Origin: Lysobacteraceae bacterium NML03-0222
GTDB taxonomy: Bacteria > Pseudomonadota > Gammaproteobacteria > Xanthomonadales > Xanthomonadaceae
DNA length: 64,000 bases
NCBI GenBank assembly: GCA_002798195.1
Contig: NWQM01000007.1
Coordinates: 37,077 to 101,076 of the forward strand
Direction of reading: 5' to 3'
The position numbers and the translations under genes were made by a program. Below, piece after piece: positions 18,323 to 26,207 of this stretch (positions within the stretch are counted from its first letter, which is position 1; each line of letters opens with the position of its first letter). Below the pieces are notes generated by a model. The model made no database searches. It was given only the letters and a program-made list of their open reading frames with translations, and was not told where the DNA came from.

Positions 18323-19660
18323 TTACGGTTGCGTGAAACTCAACGTGGCAATCACGCCACGTTCTGCGCCGGGCACCACGCGCACATGCCAGCCATACAA
18401 GTCACACAAGCGGCGCACGATGGAAAGGCCGATGCCGCCGCCGTGGGTGTGCTCGGCATGGGCGCCGCGATAGCCGCGCTCGAACAGTCGGGCGGCTTCT
18501 TCTTCGGAAAGGCCGGGACCGGTGTCGATGACTTGCACGGCGTTTTCAACCAGCCGCACCACCACTTCGCCGCTCGGGGTGTATTTCACGGCATTGCCAA
18601 TCAGATTGCCCAGCGCCACGCTGACGGCGGCCTCGGGCGCGTCCACAATCAGGCCGGGTGCGCCCTCCAGCCGCAGTTCAAGCGATTTGCCGCGCAGTTG
18701 CGAGCGGTGTGCATCCAGCAAGTGCTCGGCCACTCGTGCGACATCGGTTGCGCCGGTGACGCGCTCGTTGCGGGAGAGCTGCAACAGCGCATTGGTCAGG
18801 TCAGTGCCGTTTTGCTGGGCGCGCTGGATGCGCAACAGACGCTGGCGGGTTTTCTCGTCCAGATTGTCCTGCGAAAGCAGCAGCTCGGTGGCGCTGCGAA
18901 TCACCGCCAGCGGCGTGCGCAACTCGTGACTGACATCGGCATTGAATTCGCGGTCACGCTGTACCACGTCGGTCAGACGCTCGGAATAATCATCCAATGC
19001 CTTGGCCAGCTCCCCCACTTCGTCGTCTGCAAAAAACGGCGCAAGCTGCTCCGGGTTGGAGCTGCTGCCAGCTTTGCGCAGGCGTTTGGCAAGGTCGGTT
19101 ACCGGGCTCATCACTTTCGAGGCCGACCACCAGCCCAGCAGCAGTGACAGCAAGCCAAACAGCACCACCGCAAACATCAGTGCCTGACGGATGCGCTGTT
19201 CGGCACCGACCGCCTTGGCGGTGTCGTAGGCCAGAAAAAACCAGGCATCGTCAGTTTTGCGCACCGCCAGCATGTAGTGCGAGGGGTTGTTGTTTTCATC
19301 CATGCCTATCATCGGATGGATGCCATCTGCCAGCGCTGCCCATTCCGGGCGGTCATTGCGCACCCTGTCCCAAGCCGAGGGCGGGTAGGTAAAAGCCCGC
19401 ATCTGCTCGACTTCCACTTCCGGGGCGATATTCGGGTCGCCGGTTTCGGCAAAGGTACGTGCCGCCGCTGCAATGTTCTTGTTGAGCGTGTCCTCCAGCA
19501 ACTGGTTCTGCACGCTGGTGCGCACCACTTCAGTGGCATAGGCAAACAGCAGGGTCAGACCCAGCCCCAGCAGGAAGAACGACCAGATGATGCGGCTGCG
19601 CAGCCGCCTGCGCCGGGTGTGTTTTTTCTTGCCCGGGTCAGTTTCGGGATTACTGCTCAT
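18323..19660 (-). CDS. Sensor histidine kinase (HAMP type)
   Basis: 445 residues. TM helices at about 24-42 and 159-178 flank a periplasmic sensor of about 115 residues; then HAMP (about 180-235), HisKA with phosphorylated His245 (ADVSHELRTPLAV), and HATPase_c (GNLIGNAVKYT, DTGPGLSEEEA, GGGIGLSIV). Start ATG 19660 overlaps the upstream response-regulator gene by 11 bases, so both are made together. An earlier GTG would add eight residues. Stimulus unknown. Confidence 0.94.
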   Translation of the reverse strand: MSSNPETDPGKKKHTRRRRLRSRIIWSFFLLGLGLTLLFAYATEVVRTSVQNQLLEDTLNKNIAAAARTFAETGDPNIAPEVEVEQMRAFTYPPSAWDRVRNDRPEWAALADGIHPMIGMDENNNPSHYMLAVRKTDDAWFFLAYDTAKAVGAEQRIRQALMFAVVLFGLLSLLLGWWSASKVMSPVTDLAKRLRKAGSSSNPEQLAPFFADDEVGELAKALDDYSERLTDVVQRDREFNADVSHELRTPLAVIRSATELLLSQDNLDEKTRQRLLRIQRAQQNGTDLTNALLQLSRNERVTGATDVARVAEHLLDAHRSQLRGKSLELRLEGAPGLIVDAPEAAVSVALGNLIGNAVKYTPSGEVVVRLVENAVQVIDTGPGLSEEEAARLFERGYRGAHAEHTHGGGIGLSIVRRLCDLYGWHVRVVPGAERGVIATLSFTQP

Positions 19661-20330
19661 CCGAGGCTGCAATGCGGTAACCAATGCCGTGACGGGTTTG
19701 AATCAGCGCGCTGCCAAAGGGCTTGTCGATGGCACTGCGCAGGCCGTGGATATGCACGCGCAACGAATCCGAGTCCGGCAGCTCCTCGCCCCAGACGCGG
19801 TTTTCCAACTCTTGCCGAGTGACCACCGCTGGGCTGGCCTCCATCAATGCTTGCAGGATGCGCAGCGCAGTGGGATTGAGCTGCAACAGCTTGCCGGCAC
19901 GGCGCACTTCCAGGGTATCGAGGTTGTATTCCAGGTCAGCCACTTGCAGCTCGCGGGTCTGCATGCCCTTGCCACGGCGCGCCAGCGCGGCCAAGCGCAC
20001 TTCCACTTCTTGCAGGGCAAAGGGTTTGACCAGGTAATCATCGGCACCGGACTCGAACCCGGCCAGCTTGTTGTCCAGCGTATCGCGCGCGGTCAGCATC
20101 AAAATCGGCGTTTGTTTGCGCGCCTCGTTGCGCAGCTTGCGGCTGACTTCCAGCCCGTCCATGCCCGGCAGGTTGAGATCCAGCACGATGGCATCGAATT
20201 CATTGACCACGGCCAGATGCAGGCCGGTCACGCCATCGGCGGCGAAGTCCACGGTATGCCCGCGGTCCTCCAGGAAATCGCCCAGGTTGGCGGCGATATC
20301 CTGGTTGTCTTCAATCACGAGTATGCGCAT
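19650..20330 (-). CDS. OmpR-family response regulator
   Basis: 226 residues. Receiver domain with acidic pocket (VIEDNQD), phosphoacceptor Asp51 (VLDLNLPGMDG), Thr in MLTARDT and Lys in YLVKPF; C-terminal winged helix (about 125-222) ending in the TRHGIGYRI wing. Partner of the overlapping downstream kinase. ATG 20330 has a GGAG ribosome site eight bases upstream; a longer frame start at 20360 has none. Target genes unknown. Confidence 0.95.
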   Translation of the reverse strand: MRILVIEDNQDIAANLGDFLEDRGHTVDFAADGVTGLHLAVVNEFDAIVLDLNLPGMDGLEVSRKLRNEARKQTPILMLTARDTLDNKLAGFESGADDYLVKPFALQEVEVRLAALARRGKGMQTRELQVADLEYNLDTLEVRRAGKLLQLNPTALRILQALMEASPAVVTRQELENRVWGEELPDSDSLRVHIHGLRSAIDKPFGSALIQTRHGIGYRIAASDEQ

Positions 20331-20398
20331 GTACTGCTCCTTGGTGCGGCTTGGCCGCAAAGATGGGGGGATTCTGGCACAGCCTGCCGCTGCGTGTT

Positions 20399-21316
20399 TC
20401 AGCTGCGCGTCTTCTTCGACAGCCGTGCGGCGGTTTTGTTCAGCGCCACACCCGATAGTGCGTATTCAACCATCATCCCGGCAATATCAAGGCCAGTGGC
20501 CGCCTCGATGCCTTCCAGCCCCGGCGAGGTATTCACCTCCAGCACCAAGGGGCCATGCCTTGAGCGAATCAAGTCCACCCCGGCCACGCCCAGCCCCAGC
20601 GCTGCTGCCGCTGCCACCGCCGCCTTGATTTCGTCCTCGTCCGCCTGAACTGCCGTAGCATGGCCACCACGATGCAGATTGGAGCGAAATTCGCCTTCTG
20701 CCGCCTGACGCCGAATGGCCGCCACCACCTGACCGCCAATCACCAGACAGCGCAGATCCGCGCCACCGGCTTCTGCCACGAATGCCTGCACCAGAAACTG
20801 CGCATGCAGCCCGCGCAGGGCTTCAATCACGCTGGTGGAGGCAGCGTGCTTTTCGGTCAGCATCACCCCGGCGCCCTGTGCGCCCTCCTTGAGTTTGATG
20901 ACATGCGGTGCCGGGCCGAGCATGGCCAGCAAGTCCGCCGTGTCGTCCGGGCTGTCGCCAAACACCGTGGCCGGTTGCGCGATGCCCTGCGCGGCCAGCA
21001 TCTGATGCGCACGCAGCTTGTCCTGTGCGCACAGGATGGCGTCCGACGGATTGGGAGTATGCACACCCATCAGCTCGAACTGGCGCAGTACGGCGCTGGC
21101 GTAACGCATCACCGAAGCGCCAATACGCGGAATCACCGCATCGTAACCGGCCAGCGGCTGGCCTTTGTAGCGCATGTCAAAGCCATCGCCCGATACCCGC
21201 AGATAGCAGCGCAGCGGGTCGAGTACACGCACGCTATGGCCGCGCGCCCTGGCCGCCTCGACCAAACGGCGGGTGGAGTAGAGCCGGCTATTGCGCGAGA
21301 GGATGGCAAGTTTCAT
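20399..21316 (-). CDS. rimK: RimK-type alpha-L-glutamate ligase (ATP-grasp)
   Basis: 305 residues. The N-terminus MKLAILSRNSRLYSTRRLVEA, the CAQDKLRAHQMLA block, the ATP-grasp elements VIKLKEGAQGAGVML and FVAEAGGADLRCLVIG, and the metal-binding LVLEVNTSPGLEGIE identify RimK. In E. coli it adds glutamates to the C-terminus of ribosomal protein S6; related ligases make poly-glutamate. It sits upstream of the two-component pair on the same strand (69 bp gap). Confidence 0.93.
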   Translation of the reverse strand: MKLAILSRNSRLYSTRRLVEAARARGHSVRVLDPLRCYLRVSGDGFDMRYKGQPLAGYDAVIPRIGASVMRYASAVLRQFELMGVHTPNPSDAILCAQDKLRAHQMLAAQGIAQPATVFGDSPDDTADLLAMLGPAPHVIKLKEGAQGAGVMLTEKHAASTSVIEALRGLHAQFLVQAFVAEAGGADLRCLVIGGQVVAAIRRQAAEGEFRSNLHRGGHATAVQADEDEIKAAVAAAAALGLGVAGVDLIRSRHGPLVLEVNTSPGLEGIEAATGLDIAGMMVEYALSGVALNKTAARLSKKTRS

Positions 21317-21412
21317 CGCGCCAGTATCCGCCAGACACGACGAAATAACACGAAAATGAGAACTGTTCCCGACAAAGCCCTAAAATACCCGCCCCCATTC
21401 AAGGAGAGCCTC

Positions 21413-22564
21413 ATGCGTCTTCGTCCTACCCTGATTGCCCTGTCGCTGGCATTTGCACTGCCGCAAGCCCAGGCCGAAACCGTCACTGCCGAGCGCGTGG
21501 CACAGCATTATGCTGCGCTGGTACAGGCCAGCTATGAAGATACGCTGGCAGCTGCGCAGGACATGCAACGCGCGATTGAGGCCTTCAACGCTGCGCCGTC
21601 GCAGGCAACTCTGGACGCTGCTCGGCAAAAATGGCGCGACGCACGCGAGTTCTACGGGCAGACCGAAGTATTCCGCTTCTACGGCGGCCCCATTGACGAT
21701 GAAGGCGGCATCGAAGGCCGGCTCAATTCCTGGCCGCTGGACGAGTCCTATGTGGACTATGTGGAAGGCCGCCCCGGCAATGGTTTCATCAATGACCGGC
21801 GCTTCAAGATCAGCAAGGCCAATATCGCGCGTATGAACGAGCGCGGCGGCGAGGAAAACATCAGTGCCGGCTGGCATGCCATCGAGTTTCTGCTCTGGGG
21901 GCAGGATATGCGCGAAGACGGCGCCGGCACCCGCAGCTTTGAAGATTTCGTCGATGGCAAAGGCGCCAATGCCCAGCGCCGCCGCCAGTATCTGCAAGTG
22001 GTGACCGAACTTTTGGTTGACGATCTGGCAAGCCTCGCCCGCGAATGGACAGCCAATGGCAACAATTACCGTGCCCGCTTCAGCCAGCAGGGGCAAGAGG
22101 CGGTGCGCAAGATCATCGTCGGCATGGGCTCGCTCTCGCGCGGCGAGCTGGCCGGGGAGCGGCTGGAAGTCCCCATGGCCTCGCAGGATCAGGAGGACGA
22201 GCAATCCTGCTTCTCCGACAATACCCACCGCGATACCGTCAACAATGCCCTCGGCATCCGCAATGTCTGGCTGGGCGAGTATCAGCGCCGCGATGGCAGC
22301 CGCCTGCAAGGCCCTGGCATCCGCGACTTGGTGGCAGCAGCCAATCCGCAGCTTGCCGAAAAAACCGGCGCGCAGATTGAGGCATCACTCAAATCCGCCG
22401 AAGCCATCCAGGCGCCGTTTGACCGCGAAATCATCGGCGATGAAAGCGCCCCCGGCCGCCAGCGCGTACAGGCCACCATCGACAGCCTGACCGCACAGAG
22501 CAAGCTGCTGATTGAATCGGCCAACGCCATCGGCATCCAGCAACTCACCCTGGTTGATCCATGA
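21413..22564 (+). CDS. Imelysin family periplasmic protein
   Basis: 383 residues with signal peptide (1-21, ALPQAQA). The imelysin GxHxxE signature is GWHAIEFLLWG (Gly153, His155, Glu158), and the alpha-helical M75 fold is clear. Imelysins are linked to iron uptake, as in EfeO and the Pseudomonas ICMP; despite the name, peptidase activity is doubtful. A perfect AAGGAGA site precedes ATG 21413; an open frame extends 750 bases upstream through rimK but is non-coding by content. The stop overlaps the next gene (ATGA), and this imelysin plus di-heme pairing is a recurrent iron-linked arrangement. Confidence 0.9.
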   Translation: MRLRPTLIALSLAFALPQAQAETVTAERVAQHYAALVQASYEDTLAAAQDMQRAIEAFNAAPSQATLDAARQKWRDAREFYGQTEVFRFYGGPIDDEGGIEGRLNSWPLDESYVDYVEGRPGNGFINDRRFKISKANIARMNERGGEENISAGWHAIEFLLWGQDMREDGAGTRSFEDFVDGKGANAQRRRQYLQVVTELLVDDLASLAREWTANGNNYRARFSQQGQEAVRKIIVGMGSLSRGELAGERLEVPMASQDQEDEQSCFSDNTHRDTVNNALGIRNVWLGEYQRRDGSRLQGPGIRDLVAAANPQLAEKTGAQIEASLKSAEAIQAPFDREIIGDESAPGRQRVQATIDSLTAQSKLLIESANAIGIQQLTLVDP

Positions 22565-24048
22565 GCCGGAAACACATGCTGGCCGTGTTGTCGGTTCTGA
22601 CCACCAGCATTGGCGCGGCCAGCTGGCTGCACGCCACCGCCGGCCATGACGACCCGCTGGGTGAGCAAACCGGCGGCAGCACCACGGTGCCTGCCACTGG
22701 CCGGAATGCGTTTTCGTTTCCGTTTGCCAATCTGGACGATGCCGAGCGCACCCGTTTTGCCATCGGCAACTCGTTCTTTCGCCGCAACTGGGTGGAAGCT
22801 CCGGCCTCCACCACGGCCCGCGATGGTCTGGGGCCGCATTTCATTGCGCGCTCCTGCGGCGGCTGCCATGTACAGGACGGACGCGGCGCACCGCCGGACT
22901 ACCGCAAAACCCGTGGCCGCGATGCCGAGCCGACCGTAGCCCTGCTGATGCGCCTGTCCATCCCCGGTGAAGCCGACCCCAAAGCCGGGGTACGCCCCGA
23001 CCCGGTGTATGGCGACCAGTTCAATAATGCCGCCGTGCAAGGCGTGCGTCCCGAAGGCCAGGTGGAAATTCGCACCCGCCCGATTCATGGCCGCTTTGCC
23101 GATGGCAGCCGCTATACCTTGCAGCAGCCGCTGTACCGTCTGGTACGCCTGGGCTATGGCGCGCCCACCCGAGGCTTGATGATCAGCCCGCGCATTGCCC
23201 CGCAACTGCCGGGCGTGGGACTGATCGAAGCCATCGACGAGGCCGATATCCTTGCCAATGCCCGCGAGCAGGCCGCCCGTCCCGACCGCATCAAAGGTCA
23301 ACCTAACCGGGTCTGGGATGCGGTCGCCGGTGCCGAGCGCATTGGCCGCTTTGGCTGGAAAGCCAATGTCGCCAGCATCGCCCACCAGACCGCCGGGGCG
23401 TTTCTGGGCGATATGGGCATCACCAGCCCGACCTTTCCGTATGAAACCTGCACCGCCACGCAAACCGATTGCCTCGCCGCCCCGCATGGCGGCGGCAAAC
23501 GCCGTGGCCGCGACGGCGTACTGAGTGCCGCCGAGGCACATGCCGGACAGCCGGAAATCGACCAGAAAACCCTGAATGACGTGATTTTTTACCAGGCCAC
23601 GCTCGCCCCCCCGGCACGCCGCAATGCCCGCGACGCGCAAGTCTTGCGTGGACAAAAACTGTTCCATGACGCGCAATGCGCCGCCTGCCATCGCCCCAGC
23701 TATACCACCGGCAACCCACCGTTCCCGGCGCTCGCCAGCGCCAAGGCCAGCGGCCAGACCATCTGGCCCTATACCGACTTGCTGCTGCACGACATGGGCG
23801 AGGCTCTGGCCGATGGCCGCCCCGACTTTGCCGCCAACGGCCGGCAATGGAAAACCCCGCCGCTATGGGGCATCGGCCTGATTCGTGATGTCAACGGCCA
23901 TCTGCGGCTGATGCACGATGGCCGCGCCGATGGCGTCATGGAAGCCATCCTCTGGCACGGCGGCGAAGCAGAAGACTCGCGCCAGCAAGTGCTGAACATG
24001 CCCCAAAGCGACCGCGACGCACTGGTGAAATTCGTCGAATCGCTTTGA
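22561..24048 (+). CDS. Di-heme oxidoreductase-like protein (DUF1111, thiol oxidoreductase)
   Basis: 495 residues, exported. Two c-type haem sites: CGGCH at 99-103 and CAACH at 373-377. The flanking blocks RRNWVEAPAST, LGPHFIARSCGGCH, DLLLHDMGEALADGRPD and KTPPLWGIGLI are characteristic of DUF1111. Translationally coupled to the imelysin gene. Likely a periplasmic electron-transfer partner for iron oxidation state control during uptake; that role is inferred from context. Confidence 0.92.
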   Translation: MSRKHMLAVLSVLTTSIGAASWLHATAGHDDPLGEQTGGSTTVPATGRNAFSFPFANLDDAERTRFAIGNSFFRRNWVEAPASTTARDGLGPHFIARSCGGCHVQDGRGAPPDYRKTRGRDAEPTVALLMRLSIPGEADPKAGVRPDPVYGDQFNNAAVQGVRPEGQVEIRTRPIHGRFADGSRYTLQQPLYRLVRLGYGAPTRGLMISPRIAPQLPGVGLIEAIDEADILANAREQAARPDRIKGQPNRVWDAVAGAERIGRFGWKANVASIAHQTAGAFLGDMGITSPTFPYETCTATQTDCLAAPHGGGKRRGRDGVLSAAEAHAGQPEIDQKTLNDVIFYQATLAPPARRNARDAQVLRGQKLFHDAQCAACHRPSYTTGNPPFPALASAKASGQTIWPYTDLLLHDMGEALADGRPDFAANGRQWKTPPLWGIGLIRDVNGHLRLMHDGRADGVMEAILWHGGEAEDSRQQVLNMPQSDRDALVKFVESL

Positions 24049-24131
24049 GCACCTGCCCGGCACTCAAGTACCGGGCACAGCTCAGCGCGGCAAGGATGAA
24101 GTCCCCCTGCAAGCGCCGCCATGTGCCGCCC

Positions 24132-24815
24132 CTATATCGAAGCCTCCGCCTGCGCCACCTGCTGCGCGCGGTTGTCGATGTTTTGCACTATCTTGCCACC
24201 ATGCAATACCAACACCCGGTCGGCGCTGGCGATGGTTTCCGGGCGGTGGGCGACAATCACCCGGGTGATGTCGAGCTGCTTCACCGCCGCATTTACCGAT
24301 TGCTCATTGTGGATGTCCAGATGGCTGGTGGCCTCATCCAGAAACAGCAGCTTGGGCTGGCGGTACAGCGCACGCGCCAGAATCACCCGCTGTTTTTGCC
24401 CGCCAGAAAGACTGCTGCCCATATCGCCAATCAGGCTGTGATAGCCCATCGGCATCGCCATGATTTCATCGTGGATGGCGGCCATGTGCGCGGCCTGCTC
24501 CACCCGCGCCTGATCCACATGGGCATCAAAAAAGCTGATGTTGTCGGCAATACTGCCGGCAAACAGCTGGTCATCCTGCATCACCGCGCCCATATATTGA
24601 CGGACGTTTTGTGCACCAACTTTGTGGATGTCTTGCCCGCCGATGCGGATGCTGCCTTCCTGGGGCCTCAGCAGCCCCAGTAATAATTTCACCAGCGTGG
24701 TTTTACCGCCGCCAGACGCACCGACAATCGCCACCGATTCCCCTGGCTCGATAGTGAAAGACAAATCCTTCAGCACCCACGGCTCGCCATCGGCATAGCG
24801 GAAGCCCAAGCCTTT
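24132..24815 (-). pseudogene. Peptide-export ABC transporter, C-terminal ATPase fragment truncated at an IS end
   Basis: The remaining 227 codons encode only a nucleotide-binding domain: GFRYADGEPWVLKDLSF, Walker A VGASGGGKTT, Q-loop GAVMQDDQLF, signature SSLSGGQKQR, Walker B LLFLDEATSHLD and the switch VAHRPET. It is closest in style to the C-terminal part of CvaB/RaxB-type peptidase-containing bacteriocin exporters. The peptidase and membrane domains that should precede it are gone: the frame meets the end of the IS at 24816, and on the far side of the IS is tRNA-Gly, not the missing half. So the insertion was accompanied by a deletion or rearrangement. Confidence 0.85.
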
Positions 24816-24893
24816 CGTAGCCTTCCCCTCAATTGAGACAGTTCTAAAGGAGAACTTTTGGCAGTCTATGAAGATGACTGAAGGAGAGTTCTG

Positions 24894-25307
24894 ATGCGCA
24901 AGAGCAAGTTCACTGAATCCCAGATTGTGGGGATTTTGAAAGAGGCCGATGCGGGCATTCCCATCAAGGATCTGGTGCGTAGTCACGGCATCAGCGTGGC
25001 GACGTACTACAAATGGAAGAGCCGCTATGGCGGCATGGATGTGGCGGAGTTGGCGCGGATGCGCGAGCTTGAGGCTGAAAACAGTCGTCTCAAGCGCTTG
25101 TATGCCGAGCAGGCGCTGGAGATTCATGCCTTGAAGGATGTCATTGCAAGGAGCACTGGGACCGCTAGAGCGGCGCGAGTTGGCGCAGGTTCTGGTGGTC
25201 GAGCATGGCTTGTCGGTGCAACGGGCGTGCCGCGCCAGCGGTCTGGCAAAGGCCTCGTGGTATCGAGCAGTGACGGCGACAAAGACACGGGATACCGAAG
25301 TCATTGA
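24894..25307 (+). CDS. IS3-family transposase OrfA (helix-turn-helix)
   Basis: The first about 85 residues are a normal OrfA: KSKFTESQIVGILKEADAG, then HTH (VRSHGISVATYYKWKSRYGG) and the leucine-zipper-like MRELEAENSRLKRLYAEQALEIHALKDV. After that the frame runs into sequence that belongs to OrfB in another frame, so the annotated stop at 25307 is probably not the natural one. An AAGGAGAG ribosome site precedes the ATG. Confidence 0.88.
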   Translation: MRKSKFTESQIVGILKEADAGIPIKDLVRSHGISVATYYKWKSRYGGMDVAELARMRELEAENSRLKRLYAEQALEIHALKDVIARSTGTARAARVGAGSGGRAWLVGATGVPRQRSGKGLVVSSSDGDKDTGYRSH

Positions 25308-26010
25308 GGCATTACAGGCGGTAGTCGCACGGCATGGGCGATGGGGCTTCTGGAAGTGCTTCCGGCGCCTGCGCCTGGATGGGCACCCTTGGAACCACAA
25401 GCGGGTCTGGCGGGTGTACTGCCAACTCAAACTCAATCTGCCGCGCCGAACGAAGAAGCGCCTGCCGATGCGGGAGAAACAAACACTGGAGGTGCCAATG
25501 CAAGCCAATACCTTGTGGTCGATGGATTTCATGGCGGATACGCTCTACGGTGGCCGCCGCTTCCGCACCTTCAATGTACTGGACGAAGGTGTACGTGAAG
25601 CCCTGGCCATTGAGATAGACACCAGCCTGCCAGCCGAGCGGGTGATTCGTGCACTGGAGCAGCTGAAGCAATGGCGGGGTTTGCCCAAGGCCATTCGTTG
25701 TGACAACGGCCCTGAATACACCGCACAAAGCCTAGTCGACTGGTGTCGCAAGCATCACGTCGAGCTGCGCCACATCCAGCCGGGCAAACCGAACCAAAAC
25801 GCTTACATTGAACGATTCAACAAAACCTATCGCACCGAAGTGCTGGACGCGCACCTGTTCGAAGATCTTGAGCAGGTGCGCGACATCACCGACCTTTGGC
25901 TGCAAAGCTACAACGAAGAACGCCCGCATGAGTCGCTCGGCAACCTGCCACCGAGCGTCTTTCGCCAACAATGCGAACGGGCAAATTCTCCTTTACAACT
26001 GTCTACTTGA
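25138..26010 (+). CDS. IS3-family transposase OrfB (integrase catalytic core)
   Basis: 290 residues. DDE catalytic residues are present: Asp in LWSMDFMADT, Asp in IRCDNGPEYT and Glu in NAYIERFNKTYR, plus the HTH_21 segment upstream. OrfB lies in the +1 frame relative to OrfA rather than the -1 frame usually reached by IS3-type slippage, so either it starts at its own ATG (25138) or an indel has broken the OrfA-OrfB fusion. Catalytically intact by inspection. Confidence 0.88.
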   Translation: MSLQGALGPLERRELAQVLVVEHGLSVQRACRASGLAKASWYRAVTATKTRDTEVIEALQAVVARHGRWGFWKCFRRLRLDGHPWNHKRVWRVYCQLKLNLPRRTKKRLPMREKQTLEVPMQANTLWSMDFMADTLYGGRRFRTFNVLDEGVREALAIEIDTSLPAERVIRALEQLKQWRGLPKAIRCDNGPEYTAQSLVDWCRKHHVELRHIQPGKPNQNAYIERFNKTYRTEVLDAHLFEDLEQVRDITDLWLQSYNEERPHESLGNLPPSVFRQQCERANSPLQLST

Positions 26011-26059
26011 CGAGGAAGGCTACGGGTCCAGCCCAAACCCAGCCCCCGAGCGCAAAAAC

Positions 26060-26084
26060 AAAGCCCGGCGCGTGGCCGGGCTTT
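26060..26084 (-). terminator. Intrinsic terminator downstream of tRNA-Gly
   Basis: Ten-bp GC-rich stem AAAGCCCGGC / GCCGGGCTTT with a five-base loop, followed on the minus strand by TGTTTTTG. It lies 10 bp beyond the 3' end of the tRNA, as expected for its terminator. Confidence 0.88.
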
Positions 26085-26093
26085 GGGATGATT

Positions 26094-26167
26094 TGGAGCG
26101 GGTGAAGGGAATCGAACCCTCGTCGTAAGCTTGGGAAGCTTCTGCTCTACCATTGAGCTACACCCGC
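26094..26167 (-). tRNA. tRNA-Gly (anticodon CCC)
   Basis: The minus strand folds as a 74-nt tRNA with encoded CCA: acceptor GCGGGTG pairs with CACCCGC, D-stem GCTC/GAGC, anticodon loop TTCCCAA giving CCC (reads GGG), T-loop GGTTCGATTCC. The sequence is close to the bacterial Gly-CCC isoacceptor. The lowest anticodon-stem pair (27-43) looks like a G-A mismatch. A possible promoter (TTGCCA, 18 bp, TAGACT) precedes it between the esterase stop and the tRNA. Confidence 0.93.
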
Positions 26168-26170
26168 GAA

Positions 26171-26195
26171 GTGCGCAAGTCTATGCCTTGCGCAC
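26171..26195. terminator. Hairpin between esterase gene and tRNA-Gly
   Basis: Perfect 9-bp stem GTGCGCAAG / CTTGCGCAC with a seven-base loop. On the plus strand it is followed by CGTTTTTGG, so it looks like a plus-strand terminator (for example stopping IS or read-through transcription); on the minus strand it lies at the tRNA 5' side and may limit read-through from the esterase. Confidence 0.5.
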
Positions 26196-26207
26196 CGTTT
26201 TTGGCAA

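Larger units (their letters stand above)
24816..26024 (+). mobile_element. IS3-family (IS407-like group) insertion sequence
   Basis: About 1.2 kb. Two overlapping transposase frames lie between imperfect terminal inverted repeats. The inner repeat GACAGTTCTAAAGGAGAA (24837-24854) pairs with its mirror at 25986-26003 with one mismatch; an outer exact 11-bp repeat CGTAGCCTTCC lies at 24816-24826 and, inverted, at 26014-26024, with a few mismatched bases between. No target duplication is visible outside these limits (CCTTT on the left, GGTCC on the right). The exact ends are my reading of the repeats; the classical TG...CA ends are not obvious. Confidence 0.8.

Noticed and set aside
20660..21412. 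Open frame continuous with the imelysin gene, which would give a 634-residue protein
   Set aside because: It is antisense to rimK, has no family similarity, and the ribosome site and signal peptide place the true start at 21413.
22282..23847. Minus-strand open frame of about 521 codons
   Set aside because: Antisense to the DUF1111 and imelysin genes; glycine-rich shadow without similarity.
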